Assembly (NCBI GenBank): GCA_950097015.1
Contig: CATNEN010000041.1
Span: 2,397,501 to 2,461,500 of the forward strand
Source of the DNA: Macrostomum hystrix
Lineage: Eukaryota; Platyhelminthes; Macrostomidae
Direction: 5' to 3'
Length of the DNA stretch: 64,000 nt
A program made the translations under genes and the position numbers. A model generated the notes under the pieces. It was given only the letters and a program-made list of their open reading frames with translations. It was not told where the DNA came from and made no database searches. Below, piece by piece: positions 44,762 through 58,200 of the stretch (its first letter is position 1; each line of letters begins with the position of its first letter).

Positions 44762-47700
44762 TCAGATGAGGGGCGACTTGTCCACCAGGCTGAGATTCTG
44801 CTGCTGCGCCTTGTCGGCGGCGCGCGCCCTGGCGCAGCGGCGGAGGGCCAGGCCGCCACCGACCGCGGCGACCAGCAGCACCAGCAGCGTCAGGGCGGCG
44901 ACAGAGATGGCGACCACGGCGACTGTGCGCTGGCGGAGTCGCTCAGAGCGCTCGGCTGAAATTCGCGGGTGACGGGAGTTGATTGCGCCTGTGACTGGGG
45001 ACGTGTCCGTGTGCTTTGGGCAATAAAAGTACAAGACGTTCTCCAGTATTCCCCCCAGCAGATCCCTGTTCTGTCTGCCAACTCCATTCGCAGCGTTTTC
45101 GCCACTTGGAATTGGAAAACTTTTGCGCAAAGACATTGGAGGGATCCTGAGAATTTACAAATCCCCTGAGCAAACACTGAACTGTCCTGCCAGGGCCGGC
45201 AGGAAATAAAAAAGCAGTTTCCGCTCCTGTTTATTTGCTTTGCGCCCGCCACCGCCGCTGCAGCTGCTGCCGCGGCACTTTTGAACAGAACAGTTCAGCT
45301 CCAAATCCTGCACGGCCAGATTGTAATTTGCAGAAGTGGGCCACGGGCCCGGCTCGGATTTCAGCCGCTTCCACAAGCGACTCGGAAATCTCCATAAGGG
45401 AGCTTAGCGCTCCCAAATCCATTGTCCCTGGTGAGCTGCGCGCACTCTCTTGCATTTTTCTCTCACCTCGACGCGATATAAGCCGACAGAGGGAGAATTC
45501 GTGCGAATTGAGGCAAATTTATGAGGGATAAAATGCTGGGATGCACATCTAGACATGCACTTTACTGCTGCTGCTGCTGCTGCTGCTAAACTAGGGAATT
45601 CGACATTGTATAAAAAATCCGAATGTTCTTTTAGCTGCCATTCCAAGCTGCGTCACAGGCTCTGCAGCCGGCCAGTGAGGAGGCCGGGTGGAAAGTGCAG
45701 CTCCGTCAGGTCCGCCTCCGAAATGCCACGGCCGCGCGCGTCAAGCGGCAGACGCACTTTCGCAACCATTTCTCCCAGTCCGGCAGATCCCACTATGGGA
45801 TCTGGGGGATCGGGCCGTATTTGTTGTCGAGTATTTGTTGCCCAGGAACGCGGGTAGGAAGTGAAAGTTGATGACGGACAGAGGCTGAAGAGAGGATATC
45901 GGTCCCCGGGCCGCTCCCGCTGAGTTTGACCTTTTTGCGCAGAGGCCTGGCAGGAATTCCACAGCATGGGAGCCCGCTAGCGAGCTTCGGGTGCCGTCAC
46001 TGGAGCCTGCGATCACTGGCAAACAACAGGCCATTATTCCCTGGCCAGCGCCCTCCGAATCCACCGGAAGGAATTCCGCATGCGGGCCATAAAACCTCCC
46101 CACCAGGTTTGGCGCGAACAAGGCCGGGCCCAGTGGCGGCCGGCTCCGCTGCCCAGCCCTGTGGATTTTTGGTTAACTTCCCATTCTGCCGGTAGTGAGC
46201 GCCCCAGCCTACTTAGCAAGTAGAGTGGGACGCGCGGAGAAACCGCAATGCTCTCTGCACGGACAAAACTTGGGAGCCAGAGCAGTTCAGACAATCTAAC
46301 AAGCTACACTGAGCAGTGAGCTCAGAGTCAGCCGCTCACCGCGCAGCATGGTGCACAGGATGGAGTTCTCGTCAATGCTGGTGGAGTTCGAGCCGGCTTT
46401 GCAGTCCTGAATGCCGTCGCAGATCTGGGCGCGGCTGACGCACTGGGATCCCTCGTCACATTTCAAGTGGCAGTCGTGCTCTGCGGGTTAACAGGGCGAG
46501 ATCGGGCAATTTGCGCGCAAGTCGAGGACAAAATATCCCGTCGTACTACAAGATATCCCATCGGAGGACAAAAAATCCCATCAATGAACTTAATATCATC
46601 GGAGGACAAGATATCCCATCGGAGGGCAAGATACTCCATCGGAGGGCAAGATATCCCATCGGAGGACAAGATATCCCATCAGAGGACAAAATATCCCCTC
46701 GGAGAACAATATGTCCCATCGGAGGACATAATATCCCCTCGGAGAACAATATATCCCATTGGAGGAAATGATATTCCTCTGATCAGAGCTGAGACTCGGG
46801 ACTCACCGGAGGCAGCCTCAGACGGTATCCATTTCAGCAGAAGGTGCACTGCCGAGTCTCCGGTGTCGTTGACGGGCAGCACGATGTCCAGGTGGGGCGC
46901 CGGGCCAAGAGCGAACACGCTGGCGAAGGAGTGCGTGGCGGAGCAGAGCGCGCAGGTCATGGAGATGCCGGAGCCGCTGTAGTCGACATCCTGCACCACG
47001 ACCGCCGGGGCGACGTTCGGGCAAAGGGCGACCGAGGCCTCGGGACTGGGCAGCCGGCCTGCGGAGTTCTTGCAGCGGATGTGGTGTCTGCCCATCATTA
47101 GCAGATCGTGGTGCTGGCCTCGGGCGGGAGCCATTCGGTGCATCGGTCCGGTGGTGATGCGGAGGCTTCCTCGCCTGCCGCCGCTGCGACTCGCAACGAA
47201 TCCGGCCAGGACGCCGCGAACGATGACGTGGTCGATGCCGCGGCACCGGCCGGCATGCTCGGCCAGGATCTGGTGCGCGGTCGGCAGGTGAATCTCCTGG
47301 CGTCCGGCGCTTGTCCGCCTGAACCACCGCTGCTCCAGGTGGACGCACAGGGCGCCTGGCTCGCACTGATCGCAGCCTGCGGAGGCGGGGGTTGGGGGTT
47401 GAACGGGTTCGCCCAGCCTTATCTAAAAATAGCCCTCGGTCCCGCGCACTTTGCGTTCTGTTTTCTATTTTGCAACTGCTGCTGCTTTTGTGCGGAAGAA
47501 ACTCTCGGCATGTTTATGGCTTACCTTCCACAATGAACTTTTTAAAGAGGGGACAAGTCACGTTACCCGCTGCCTCGGCGCAACAGCTTAGCTCCTTGGG
47601 ATATTATTGAACCAAAACTTGCGCCTCCACATCCGCATTCGCTGACAGAAGTGCACATGCGCACCCCCTGCTCCCGTTCTTTTGCGGGGAGGAAAGTACA

Positions 47701-47954
47701 GCCGACCTTGATCGCGCAGAGTTTGTTTACTGTCTAGATAAGGGCCGCAGGCTTCGCTCATGACCTCACTTTGAGCTCAGCTGAGAACCGGATCATCATA
47801 ATGCTTTGAGTCCTACTCAATCATCTGCAGCTCAGTCACCCAGCCCAGCCCTGATCTGCGCTGACACAAACTGCTCACCCGGGCCGACAGCCCTGACAAC
47901 TTGGCAGGTGGTCAGCGCCAGCAGGCAGCAGCTCAGGCAGCTGAAGTTCTTCAT
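44762..47954 (-). CDS. Single-pass membrane protein with signal peptide, Cys-rich domain and LDLa module
   Basis: Five minus-strand exons, all phase-consistent: 47954->47879, 47376->46807, 46480->46340, 45801->45657, 45065->44762; about 411 residues. Exon 1 is a signal peptide (MKNFSCLSCCLLALTTCQVV). Exon 2 is a 190-residue extracellular region (CDQCEPGALCVHLEQRW; DVDYSGSGISMTCALC) that I cannot place in a family. Exon 3 is one LDL-receptor class A module: CHLKC, SQCVSRAQICDGIQDC and a terminal C, with the usual six Cys. The calcium-cage acidic residues are partly replaced: the segment after QDC reads KAGSNSTS instead of D/E-rich. Exon 5 has a transmembrane helix (about 358-385, TVAVVAISVAALTLLVLLVA), a basic stop-transfer (RRCARAR) and a 25-residue tail. 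Exon 4 and the acceptor of exon 5 are the least certain. Ligand unknown. Confidence 0.68.
46340..46480 (-). other. LDLa-encoding exon
   Basis: A single phase 1-1 symmetric exon encodes the whole LDLa module, as is usual for shuffled LDLa domains. Visible: six cysteines in C-C-C-C-C-C spacing, with CDGIQDC at the core. Confidence 0.8.
46535..46770 (+). repeat. 20-bp array CGGAGGACAAGATATCCCAT, about 12 copies, intron 2
   Basis: Lies within the 326-bp intron between the Cys-rich exon and the LDLa exon. Units carry EcoRV sites (GATATC) and substitutions such as GAACAATA. Confidence 0.93.
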
Positions 47955-49251
47955 CACTTGCAGTTTGATGGATCGGCTTGAAGCACGGGAGACCAATTGC
48001 GGTACAGGATGTGGCGCGCAACGCAGAGGATGAAGGCCGAGGCGCAACCGCCGCCGAGCGGTTTTTAAAGTCCAACAGAGCGCCACCCACCCTGCGGCCA
48101 CCCCCTCCTCCGCATTCCCCTCTCTGCCAATTGTAGCAATTGTTTCTCTGCTGACACTCGAGCCACCACCCCAGCCCACAATGCTGCCCGCTGCCCCTGC
48201 ACTGTCAGCCTGGTCGCTGAGACAGCCCTGAGACAGCCTTGAGACAGCCCTGAGACAGCCTTGAGACAGCCCTGAGACAGCCCTGAGACAGCCCTGAGAC
48301 AGCCCTGAGACAGCCTTAAGACAGCCCTGAGACAGCCCTGAGACAGCCCTGAGACAGCCTTGAGGCAGTCCTGAGACAGCCCTGAGACAGCCCTGAGACA
48401 GCCCTGAGACAGTCCTGAGACAGCCCTGAGACAGCCCTGAGACAGCCCTGAGACAGCCCTGAGACAGCCCTGAGACAGCCTTAAGACAGCCCTGAGACAG
48501 CCCTGAGACAGCCCTGAGACAGCCCTGAGACAGCCTTGAGACAGCCTTGAGACAGCCCTGAGACAGCCTTGAGACAGCCTTGAGACAGCCCTGAGACAGC
48601 CTTGAGACAGCCTTGAGACAGCCCTGAGACAGCCTTGAGACAGCCTTGAGACAGCCTTGAGACAGCCCTGAGACAGCCCTGAGACAGCCCTGAGACTGAC
48701 TGACTGTCTGGCCGGTGGTCAGGTACCCAGGCTCACAGCTATAGTTCTAGTGCGGTTGCACTAACAGTGGCATTTGTTGCGCCCTGTCGCGCACCACTGT
48801 ATCTCAGCTGTATAGCAGGCAAGCAAGGCTTAGACCATTAACTGTCAGTTTGTCTTTGACAAGTGGCGATGAGCGTGGGCGCGACTGAACGGGCTGCTTT
48901 GAGCGCGCATGTTCTGACATAGCAACTAAAATCCCCGGCTTCTGCACTCTGCTCTGCTTAGGTGGGGCAAGTTTTTCAGTTGTGAAAATTATAAAGGCAA
49001 ATTTACGACCACCCTTTCAGCATTGGAAAATCGGCTTCACTCTTCATGCAAGTTTCAAAGCCTTCGCGGCCTCTGGATCGATAAATTTATGGCCTTCTTT
49101 GAGAGCTGCGGTGCCTTGTAAAACCCTCGGGGCTGCTACCTGGGGGTCAGTCGGTGAGGTGGGGGCATCTGGTGCTGAGCTGTGCCGTTAAAATCCCTGA
49201 GCACAGACGAGATTTTGGAGGAAGCGAATTCAAAATTTTTTTTAGGCAGAA
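47955..49251. promoter_or_regulatory. Divergent region between the LDLa gene (-) and the tau-like gene (+)
   Basis: The 1.3 kb between the two start codons should contain both promoters. It holds an 11-bp array at 48,215-48,697. TTTTTTTAG at about 49,237-49,245, six bases before the tau-like ATG, looks like a 3' splice site for a 5' UTR exon or a trans-spliced leader (inference). Confidence 0.4.
48215..48697 (+). repeat. 11-bp array AGCCCTGAGAC, about 44 copies
   Basis: Two main variants, CCCTGAG and CCTTGAG, are interspersed. It lies between two divergent genes. Confidence 0.95.
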
Positions 49252-52200
49252 ATGCTCAGCTCAGATGATTGTGCCGGGCCCGAGGTCAGACAATGTCAAC
49301 CGGGCAATGAAGAGCATCAAACAGGCGCTGCTCGGCCAGGTATAGAAAAAGAGCCCGCTGCACTTGAATGCGCACTACGTGCTGGGGGTGGCACAGAAGG
49401 CAAACACAATGCACCCTTGCACAATGAGCTGAGAACTGACGGACTGACAGGCAACAAGCTCGGTAATGCCAGAGTGACTGACTCAAAAGCGAAGACAATC
49501 GGAGTGACAGACGCGAAACAGAAGTCAGCAGCAGGAGTGACAGACTCGAAACAGAAGTCAGCAGGAGTGACAGACTCGAAACAGAAGTCAGCAGGAGTGA
49601 CAGACTCGAAACAGAAGTCAGCAGGAGTGAAAGACGCAAAACAGAAGTCAGCAGCAGGAGTGACAGACGCGAAACAGAAGTCAGCAGCAGGAGTGACAGA
49701 CGCGAAACAGAAGTCAGCAGCAGGAGTGACAGACACGAAACATAAGTCAGCAGCAGGAGTGACAGACGCGAAACAAAAGTCAGCAGGAGTGACAGACGCG
49801 AAACAAAAGTCGGCAGGAGTGAGAGACGCGAAACAAAAGTCAGCAGGAGTGACAGACTCGAAACATAAGTCAGCAGGAGTGACAGACTCAAAACATAAGT
49901 CAGCAGGAGTGACAGACTCGAAACAGAAGTCAGCAGGAGTGAAAGACGCAAAACAGAAGTCAGCAGCAGGAGTGACAGACGCGAAACAGAAGTCAGCAGC
50001 AGGAGTGACAGACGCGAAACAGAAGTCAGCAGCAGGAGTGACAGACACGAAACATAAGTCAGCAGCAGGAGTGACAGACGCGAAACAAAAGTCAGCAGGA
50101 GTGACAGACGCGAAACAAAAGTCGGCAGGAGTGAGAGACGCGAAACAAAAGTCAGCAGGAGTGACAGACTCGAAACATAAGTCAGCAGGAGTGACAGACT
50201 CAAAACAAAAGTCAGCAGGAGTGACAGACGCGAAACAAAAGTCAGCAGGAGTGACAGACGCGAAAAAAAATTCAGCAGGAGTGACAGACGCGAAACAAAA
50301 GTCAGCAGGAGTGAAAGACGCGAAACAAAAGTCAGCAGGAGTGACAGACTCGAAGCAGAAGTCAGCTGGAGTGACAGACTCGAAGCAGAAGTCAGCTGGA
50401 GTGACAGACTCGAAGCAGAAGTCAGCTGGAGTGACAGACTCGAAGCAGAAGTCAGCTGGAGTGACAGATGCCAAGAAGAAGGCTATCGGAGTGACAAGCA
50501 GCAAGAGCACAATCGATACCCCTGCTCGGCGAGCTTCCTCAGCGGTGACTCGGCCAGCGTGTCTTGACGGTGTCGGCGGTCGGCGCAGGTTCGCCGGCTC
50601 CGATGGGCAGCTGGCCGCGACCACTGCGGCTGGCATGGGCGCGAGAGGCCGCACGTTGAGCGGCAGCCAGGGCTCGAACTCTGGCCGAGGACCGGCTAAA
50701 ACTGTCCCCGTCAGCAAAGACCTTTCTAAGATTACAAATGCAGCCAGGACAGCGGGCAAGACTTCGGCTGACATTGCAAGTACCGGCAAGGCTGTTGCAC
50801 CGAAAAGTGCAGACACCGGCAAGGCTGTTGCACCGAAAAGTGTTGACACAAGAAAGGTTCTCGCTCAGAAACCTACTATTAAGGGTGCTGCTGCAAGCGG
50901 TTCAACTTCTGAAGACGCTGAGGCGGCGAGTGCCGGAGCTGGTTCGGCCAGAGCCGCCGGCAGTCGGGTGTCTGGCGGCGGCCAAGTCAAGACGAGGCGA
51001 GGAGGCAGCGACGGAGGTGGCGGAGGCGGCGGAGGTGGCGGAGGCGGCGGAGGTGTCGGAGGTGGCAACAGCGGCAAAGTCGGGGCCGCACGCGAGGCAA
51101 AGATGTCAGGTGAGCTGCTGGAGGTGTCGAGGGCCGAATGGGAATTAACGGGGGCGGGATTGCCACAGATGAGGAAAAGGGTTCGATTTCAGGTCGGAGT
51201 TAACGCCCAGATTTGTCGCCGCTCGGTTTTCAGCCGAGGACTGTGACAAAAATCCCAGACTGGATCGGGGCGGGGCAAATCTGCCCTAAATCTCGCCGCA
51301 GATTCAGTGTGGGTGGATCTGGCTGGTTGCAGCTGTAATCCTCATTATTTAAAAAACGCCATTAAGAGCCGTTACGATTTCTGCAGCAGCCCGCACTCCG
51401 AGGGACAGATCTATTTCTGGCATGTCTGATGTCTTCAATGCATCGTTTTTCAGCTATCAGCGTTTTATTTTTACTTATTCCTCCCCCCTCGTGCGTCAGC
51501 CAAGGCGCTGCCCAGCTGAGCAGACACCACCCGGTCTGCTCAATGTTTTCCGGTTGCTAAGGCCCGGTTCGTAATGCTGATCGTTGCTTTTTAATGCAAT
51601 TAATCTGCTTTTAAAAGCATGACAATGTCTGCTGGAGACCAGCATCGCCCGCGCTGCCAGCAGACCTTTTTCCTGGGTTTCTAAAAATAGACCACTTTTG
51701 CTGTTGCTTGTTTGCTAAATGACTGATTTTTTTCAAATGACAGTCTTTTAGGCCTCTGTACCGCCCAGCTTTTCCCCACACTCAGTTTATCAATCCTCGT
51801 TCAGTTTATCGATCTGCTTATATTATATTTTCTTTTCCACGAGTACTTGCTCAAAAGTTCTTTCTGTACTTTTCCCAGTTTTCAGTCTGTTCCTTAAACT
51901 GTTTCCAGTCAGTTTATTATCTGATATTTTCAGTTTACTCACCTGTTTCCAGTCAGTTTATTATCTGATATTTTCAGTTTACTCACCTGTTTCCAGTCAG
52001 TTTATTATCTGATATTTTCAGTTTACTCACCTGTTTCCAGTCAGTTTATTATCTGATATTTTCAGTTTACTCACCTGCATGTTTCACCCACCTGTCCACA
52101 GAGCCGCGGGTCGGCACTGAGGCAGCGGACTCGGCATACAGCAGGGTGAGTTGTCTCAGCCGCAGGTTCCAAGTCTCTCTGGTTTAGGAAGTATGTTTGC

Positions 52201-55200
52201 TCAAAAAAAATCTGCGCAGACCACAGGCATCCATCGGGGCAGACAGCAGGCTGTGCAGAAAGTAAACACTTCAGCAGCGGCAGCAGCAATAAGGACCGCC
52301 AGTTGCTCTGCTCTCTCGCTTCTCTAATATCAGTGTTCCCAGAATGCAGCAGTATTCCAGTAGGGGTCAATTCTTCGGTCTGCAACGCCGCGCCACGCAC
52401 TTTCAGGGGCCCGGCGAGGCTGGTGGAGCAGCGGCGGCAGCGGCGGCAGCTGCAGCTGACGGAGGTAAGTTCAAGCATGACTGTCTGGAGAAAAAATGTC
52501 TCTAACTGTTTCTGTTGGCTGCTTTCGGCTTGGTCCGGGTGCATTCTGTAGCGGACTGAAACGTCTGCGACATCTGCGGCTGCCGCAGCCCGCAGCTCCC
52601 GCGGGACCCTTCAATATGTGGCTGCTCTGGCAAACTTTTCGCTCCGAACTTTTCTCTGATTGACCTTCAGATGTGCCCTTCAAATTGAGTCACGTGACTC
52701 ACATCGCAGCCTCACAAGTTTTCTAAACTCCAGCGACTGGCAGGAGGTCTGAAGCCTGACTGACCTGCAGGCAGAAGTGCGAGAAGTTGTGCTTTCCAAG
52801 AATTTTTCACAAAAGTACAACATCCGGGAATTCCCCTTCCATGTTACTCAAACTATACTTGCCCGCTGGGGTGGCGTTGGGCCGTGCAGAGAGGTAAAAA
52901 GTAAACAATGAGGCGGCAGACTGATTGACAGGCGCTGCTGCCCCCGCTGGCCCGGCCCAGTGCAATCCGGGCAGGAGCGGCGCCGCACTCCAGCCTGTAT
53001 TGCTGCGGATCAGCAGACCTCAGCGCCTTCGCAGCAGGCTCAAGGTCGCTCGTTGGACAGCGGGGTGGCCTGTTCTCCCGTCCTACCAGCTAAAGCACCG
53101 TCCCTAGCCATTGTTGCAAGCATAGATACTAAAAACAACACGCAGCGCGCACTACTGACTTGGCGGCTTGAGTAGTCTAGTGCGCACTACTGACTCGGCG
53201 GCTTGAGTAGTCTAGTGCGCACTACTGACTCGGCGGCTTGAGTAGTCTAGTGCGCACTACTGACTCGGCGGCTTGAGTAGTCTAGTGCGCACTACTGACT
53301 CGGCGGCTTGAGTAGTCTAGTGCGCACTACTGACTCGGCGGCTTGAGTAGTCTAGTGCGCACTACTGACTCGGCGGCTTGAGTAGTCTAGTGCGCACTAC
53401 TGACTCGGCGGCTTGAGTAGTCTAGTGCGCACATTCCAGTCGCAAGTTAGATTTCGGAGAATCTCAGGCCACATCACAAGATTCTCTGCTTTCTGCTTAT
53501 TGCAAACAGCTTAGGCTCCACAGCGGACTGAGAATGCAGCAGAAAGGCAGAAAATGGGCCAACAATTAACTGGCTGAGAGCGAGTATAATGCTAAGCACA
53601 GCTCACCTGCAGCAGCTCACTGAGGACTGCTCAGACAGCCCACCCCAACCAGAGCGTTGAGCTGTGAGTACTTGCCAGAGAAAAGCAGGGCTGCAGAGGC
53701 TGCTGAGCTGTTGCCAGGCTGAGCCCAGCCGTTGCCAACGTCTCTAACCAGCCTCTCTCGCCTCACTAGCTGAGCAGCCTGGCGGTAGAATGAGCAACAA
53801 GAGGCTTCGCTGTCCAAATAAGACACTCGGCGTCCTGAGAAAGCTAAAGGCCGAGAGCTCAAATCTTTATCGTCTGCTTGTCGGCAAAGATAATTCTTCT
53901 GTTCATTATCATTCTTGTTCATTGAGTGTTCATCGTCTTGTAGTAGTTGATAATTGTGTCCAGCTGGAGTGCGCGGCCAATCAGATTCGATTTGAGACTC
54001 GCAGAGAATGGCGCGGCCAGATACAAAAGGCGGCGAGCAGCGCTCGAAAGCGTTGAGCAGACTCAGAGAGGAGGAGAGGCGCCGCCAGCGAGAATTCCGC
54101 AGCTTCGACGAATTCGGGCGCACCATCCCGGAGATTATGCAGGACGAGGACACGCCGCGGCAGCGAATGCGGATCGGCCTGCCAGCTGACTGTGAGACCC
54201 GCGCTGCCTCCGAATTCCCGACTGGCACCGAATTCGTGCTGACCGAATTCCCGACTGGCACTGAATTGACTAGCACTGAATTCCCAACTAGCACTGAATT
54301 CCCAACTAGCAGTGAATTCCCAACTAGCAGTGAATTCCCAACTAGCACTGAATTCCCAACTAGCAGTGAATTCCCAACTAGCACTGAATTCCCAACTAGC
54401 ACTGAATTCCCAACTAGCACTGAATTCCCAACTAGCACTGAATTCCCAACTAGCAGTGAATTCCCGACTAGCACTGAATTCCCAACTAGCACTGAATTCC
54501 CAACTAGCAGTAAATTCCCGACTAGCACTGAATTCCCAACTAGCACTGAATTCCCGACTAGCACTGAATTCCCAACTAGCACTGAATTCCCGACTAGCAC
54601 TGAATTCCCAACTAGCACTGAATTCCCAACTAGCAGTAAATTCCCGACTAGCACTGAATTCCCAACTAGCACTGAATTCCCGACTAGCACTGAATTCCCG
54701 ACTAGCACTGAATTCCCGACTAGCACTGAATTCCCGACTAGCACTGAATTCCCAACTAGCACTGAATTCCCGACTAGCACTGAATTCCCGACTAGCACTG
54801 AATTCCCGACTAGCACTGAATTCCCGACTAGCACTGAATTCCCAACTAGCACTGAATTCCCAACTAGCACTGAATTCCCAACTAGCAGTGAATTCCCAAC
54901 TAGCACTGAATTCCCAACTAGCACTGAATTCCCAACTAGCACTGAATTCCCAACTAGCACTGAATTCCCAACTAGCAGTGAATTCCCGACTAGCACTGAA
55001 TTCCCAACTAGCAGTGAATTCCCAACTAGCACTGAATTCCCAACTAGCACTGAATTCCCAACTAGCACTGAATTCCCAACTAGCACTGAATTCCCAACTA
55101 GCACTGAATTCCCAACTAGCAGTGAATTCCCAACTAGCAGTGAATTCCTAACTAGCACTGAATTCCCAACTAGCACTGAATTCCCAACTAGCACTGAATT

Positions 55201-58200
55201 CCCAACTAGCACTGAATTCCCAACTAGCAGTGAATTCCCGACTAGCACTGAATTCCCAACTAGCAGTGAATTCCCAACTAGCACTGAATTCCCAACTAGC
55301 ACTGAATTCCCAACTAGCAGTGAATTCCCAACTAGCACTGAATTCCCAACTAGCACTGAATTCCCAACTAGCACTGAATTCCCAACTAGCACTGAATTCC
55401 CAGCTAGCACTGAATTCCCAACTAGCACTGAATTCCCAACTAGCACTGAATTCCCAACTAGCACTGAATTCCCAACTAGCACTGAATTCCCAGCTAGCAC
55501 TGAATTCCCAACTAGCACTGAATTCCCAACTAGCACTGAATTCCCAACTAGCACTGAATTCCCGACTAGCACTGAATTCCCAACTAGCAGTGAATTCCCA
55601 ACTAGCAGTGAATTCCCAACTAGCAGTGAATTCCCAACTAGCACTGAATTCCCAACTAGCACTGAATTCCCAACTAGCACTGAATTCCCAACTAGCACTG
55701 AATTCCCAACTAGCAGTGAATTCCCGACTAGCACTGAATTCCCAACTAGCAGTGAATTCCCAACTAGCACTGAATTCCCAACTAGCACTGAATTCCCGAC
55801 TAGCACTGAATTCCCAACTAGCACTGAATTCCCAACTAGCAGTGAATTCCCGACTAGCACTGAATTCCCAACTAGCAGTGAATTCCCAACTAGCACTGAA
55901 TTCCCAACTAGCACTGAATTCCCAACTAGCACTGAATTCCCAACTAGCACTGAATTCCCAACTAGCACTGAATTCCCAGCTAGCACTGAATTCCCAACTA
56001 GCACTGAATTCCCAACTAGCACTGAATTCCCAACTAGCACTGAATTCCCAACTAGCAGTGAATTCCCGACTAGCACTGAATTCCCAACTAGCAGTGAATT
56101 CCCAACTAGCACTGAATTCCCAACTAGCACTGAATTCCCAACTAGCAGTGAATTCCCAACTAGCACTGAATTCCCAACTAGCACTGAATTCCCAACTAGC
56201 ACTGAATTCCCAACTAGCACTGAATTCCCGACTAGCACTGAATTCCCAACTAGCACTGAATTCCCAACTAGCACTGAATTCCCAACTAGCACTGAATTCC
56301 CAACTAGCACTGAATTCGAACTGAATTTTCTGCATTTTCCGATTTCATATTTTCGGAATTTTGAGCACTAGACCAAACGCATCTTCGAAACTCCGTAACT
56401 GTTTCGAAGTTCAAAATTTCTTTTCATTTTCGAATTCCTTCTACTCCGAATTTTCCATCATTCCTTCATATCATTCATCCTGAAATTTCTGATCAACCCG
56501 AATTTGGCGAATGGAGTTTTCGGTTCTGTCACAGAGTTCTTCGTGACCAAGAAAAGCCTTCCAAAGACATTTTAAACAGACGCTGAGCTGTCCAGCCCCG
56601 GCTGTTGCCATTGAAGTGAGCAGGCTGCCAGTCGCCATTGTTGCCAACCCGCAGGGGTCAGCCCGAGGGCCGAGGAGATCCAGCCGAAGGTGGACGACTT
56701 CAACCCCGACTACCGGCCCGGGGGCGGCGATGTGAGCACATTTGTTACTTTGTTTCAGAACAGTAGAATTTCGGAACAGTGGAATTTCGGAACAGTGGAA
56801 TTTCGGAACAGTAGAATTTCGGTGCAGTGGAATTTCGGAACAGTGGAATTTCGGAACAGTGGAATTTCGGAACAGTGGAATTTTGGAACAATAGAATTTC
56901 GGAACAGTGGAATTTCGGAACAGTGGAATTTCGGAACAGTGGAATTTTGGAACAAGGGAATTTCGGAACAGTGGAATTTCGGAACAGTGGAATTTCGGAA
57001 CAAGGGAATTTCGGAACAGTGGAATTTCGGAACAGTGGAATTTCGGAACAAGGGAATTTCGGAACAGTGGAATTTCGGAACAGTGGAATTTCGGAACAAG
57101 GGAATTTCGGAACAGTGGAATTTCGGAGCAGAGGAATTTCGGAACAATGGAATTTCGGAACAGTAAAATTTCGGAACAATGGAATTTCGGAACAGTAAAA
57201 TTTCGGAACAGTGGAATCTCGGAACAGTGGAATTTCGGAAAAGTGGAATTTCGGAACAGTGGAATTTCGGAACAGTGGAATTTCGGAACAGTGGAATTTC
57301 GGAGCCGAGGAATTTCGGAACAGTGGAATTTCGGAACAGTGGAATTTTGGAACAGTAGAATTTCGGAACAGTGGAATTTCGGGACAGTGGAATTTCGGAA
57401 CAAGGGAATTTCGGAACAGTGGAATTTCGGAGCAGAGGAATTTCGGAACAATGGAATTTCGGAACAGTAAAATTTCGGAACAATGGAATTTCGGAACAGT
57501 AAAATTTCGGAACAATGGAATTTCGGAACAGTAAAATTTCGGAACAGTGGAATTTTGGAACAAGGGAATTTCGGAACAGTGGAATTTCGGAACAGTGGAA
57601 TTTCGGAACAAGGGAATTTCGGAACAGTGGAATTTCGGAACAGTGGAATTTCGGAACAAGGGAATTTCGGAACAGTGGAATTTCGGAACAGTGGAATTTC
57701 GGAACAAGGGAATTTCGGAACAGTGGAATTTCGGAGCAGAGGAATTTCGGAACAATGGAATTTCGGAACAGTAAAATTTCGGAACAATGGAATTTCGGAA
57801 CAGTAGAATTTCGGAACAGTAGAATTTCGGAACAGTAGAATTTCGGAGGAGTGAAATTTCGGAACAATGGAATTTCGGAACAGTGGAATTTCGGAACAAT
57901 GGAATTTCGGAACAGTGGAATTTCGGAACAATGGAATTTCGGAACAGTGGAATTTCGGAACAATGGAATTTCGGAACAGTGGAATTTCGGAACAGTGGAA
58001 TTTTGGAACAAGGGAATTTCGGAACAGTGGAATTTCGGAGCAGAGGAATTTCGGAACAATGGAATTTCGGAACAGTAAAATTTCGGAACAGTGGAATTTC
58101 GGAACAGTGGAATTTTGGAACAAGGGAATTTCGGAACAGTGGAATTTCGGAGCAGAGGAATTTCGGAACAATGGAATTTCGGAACAGTAAAATTTCGGAA

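Noticed and set aside
46818-47366. 182-residue minus-strand ORF rich in Arg/Pro
   Set aside because: Wrong frame of the LDLa gene's exon 2; the alternative frame continues in phase to the signal-peptide and LDLa exons.
49286-50849. Minus-strand ORFs of 305 and 510 residues over tau-like exon 1
   Set aside because: Shadows of the coding array; the plus frame continues into unique, phase-linked tau-like exons.
53617-56310. 897-residue minus-strand ORF (LVGNSV repeats)
   Set aside because: It is the reverse reading of the 18-bp array in tau-like intron 3. Open frames exist on both strands because the unit is a multiple of three without stops, and no flanking exon supports it.
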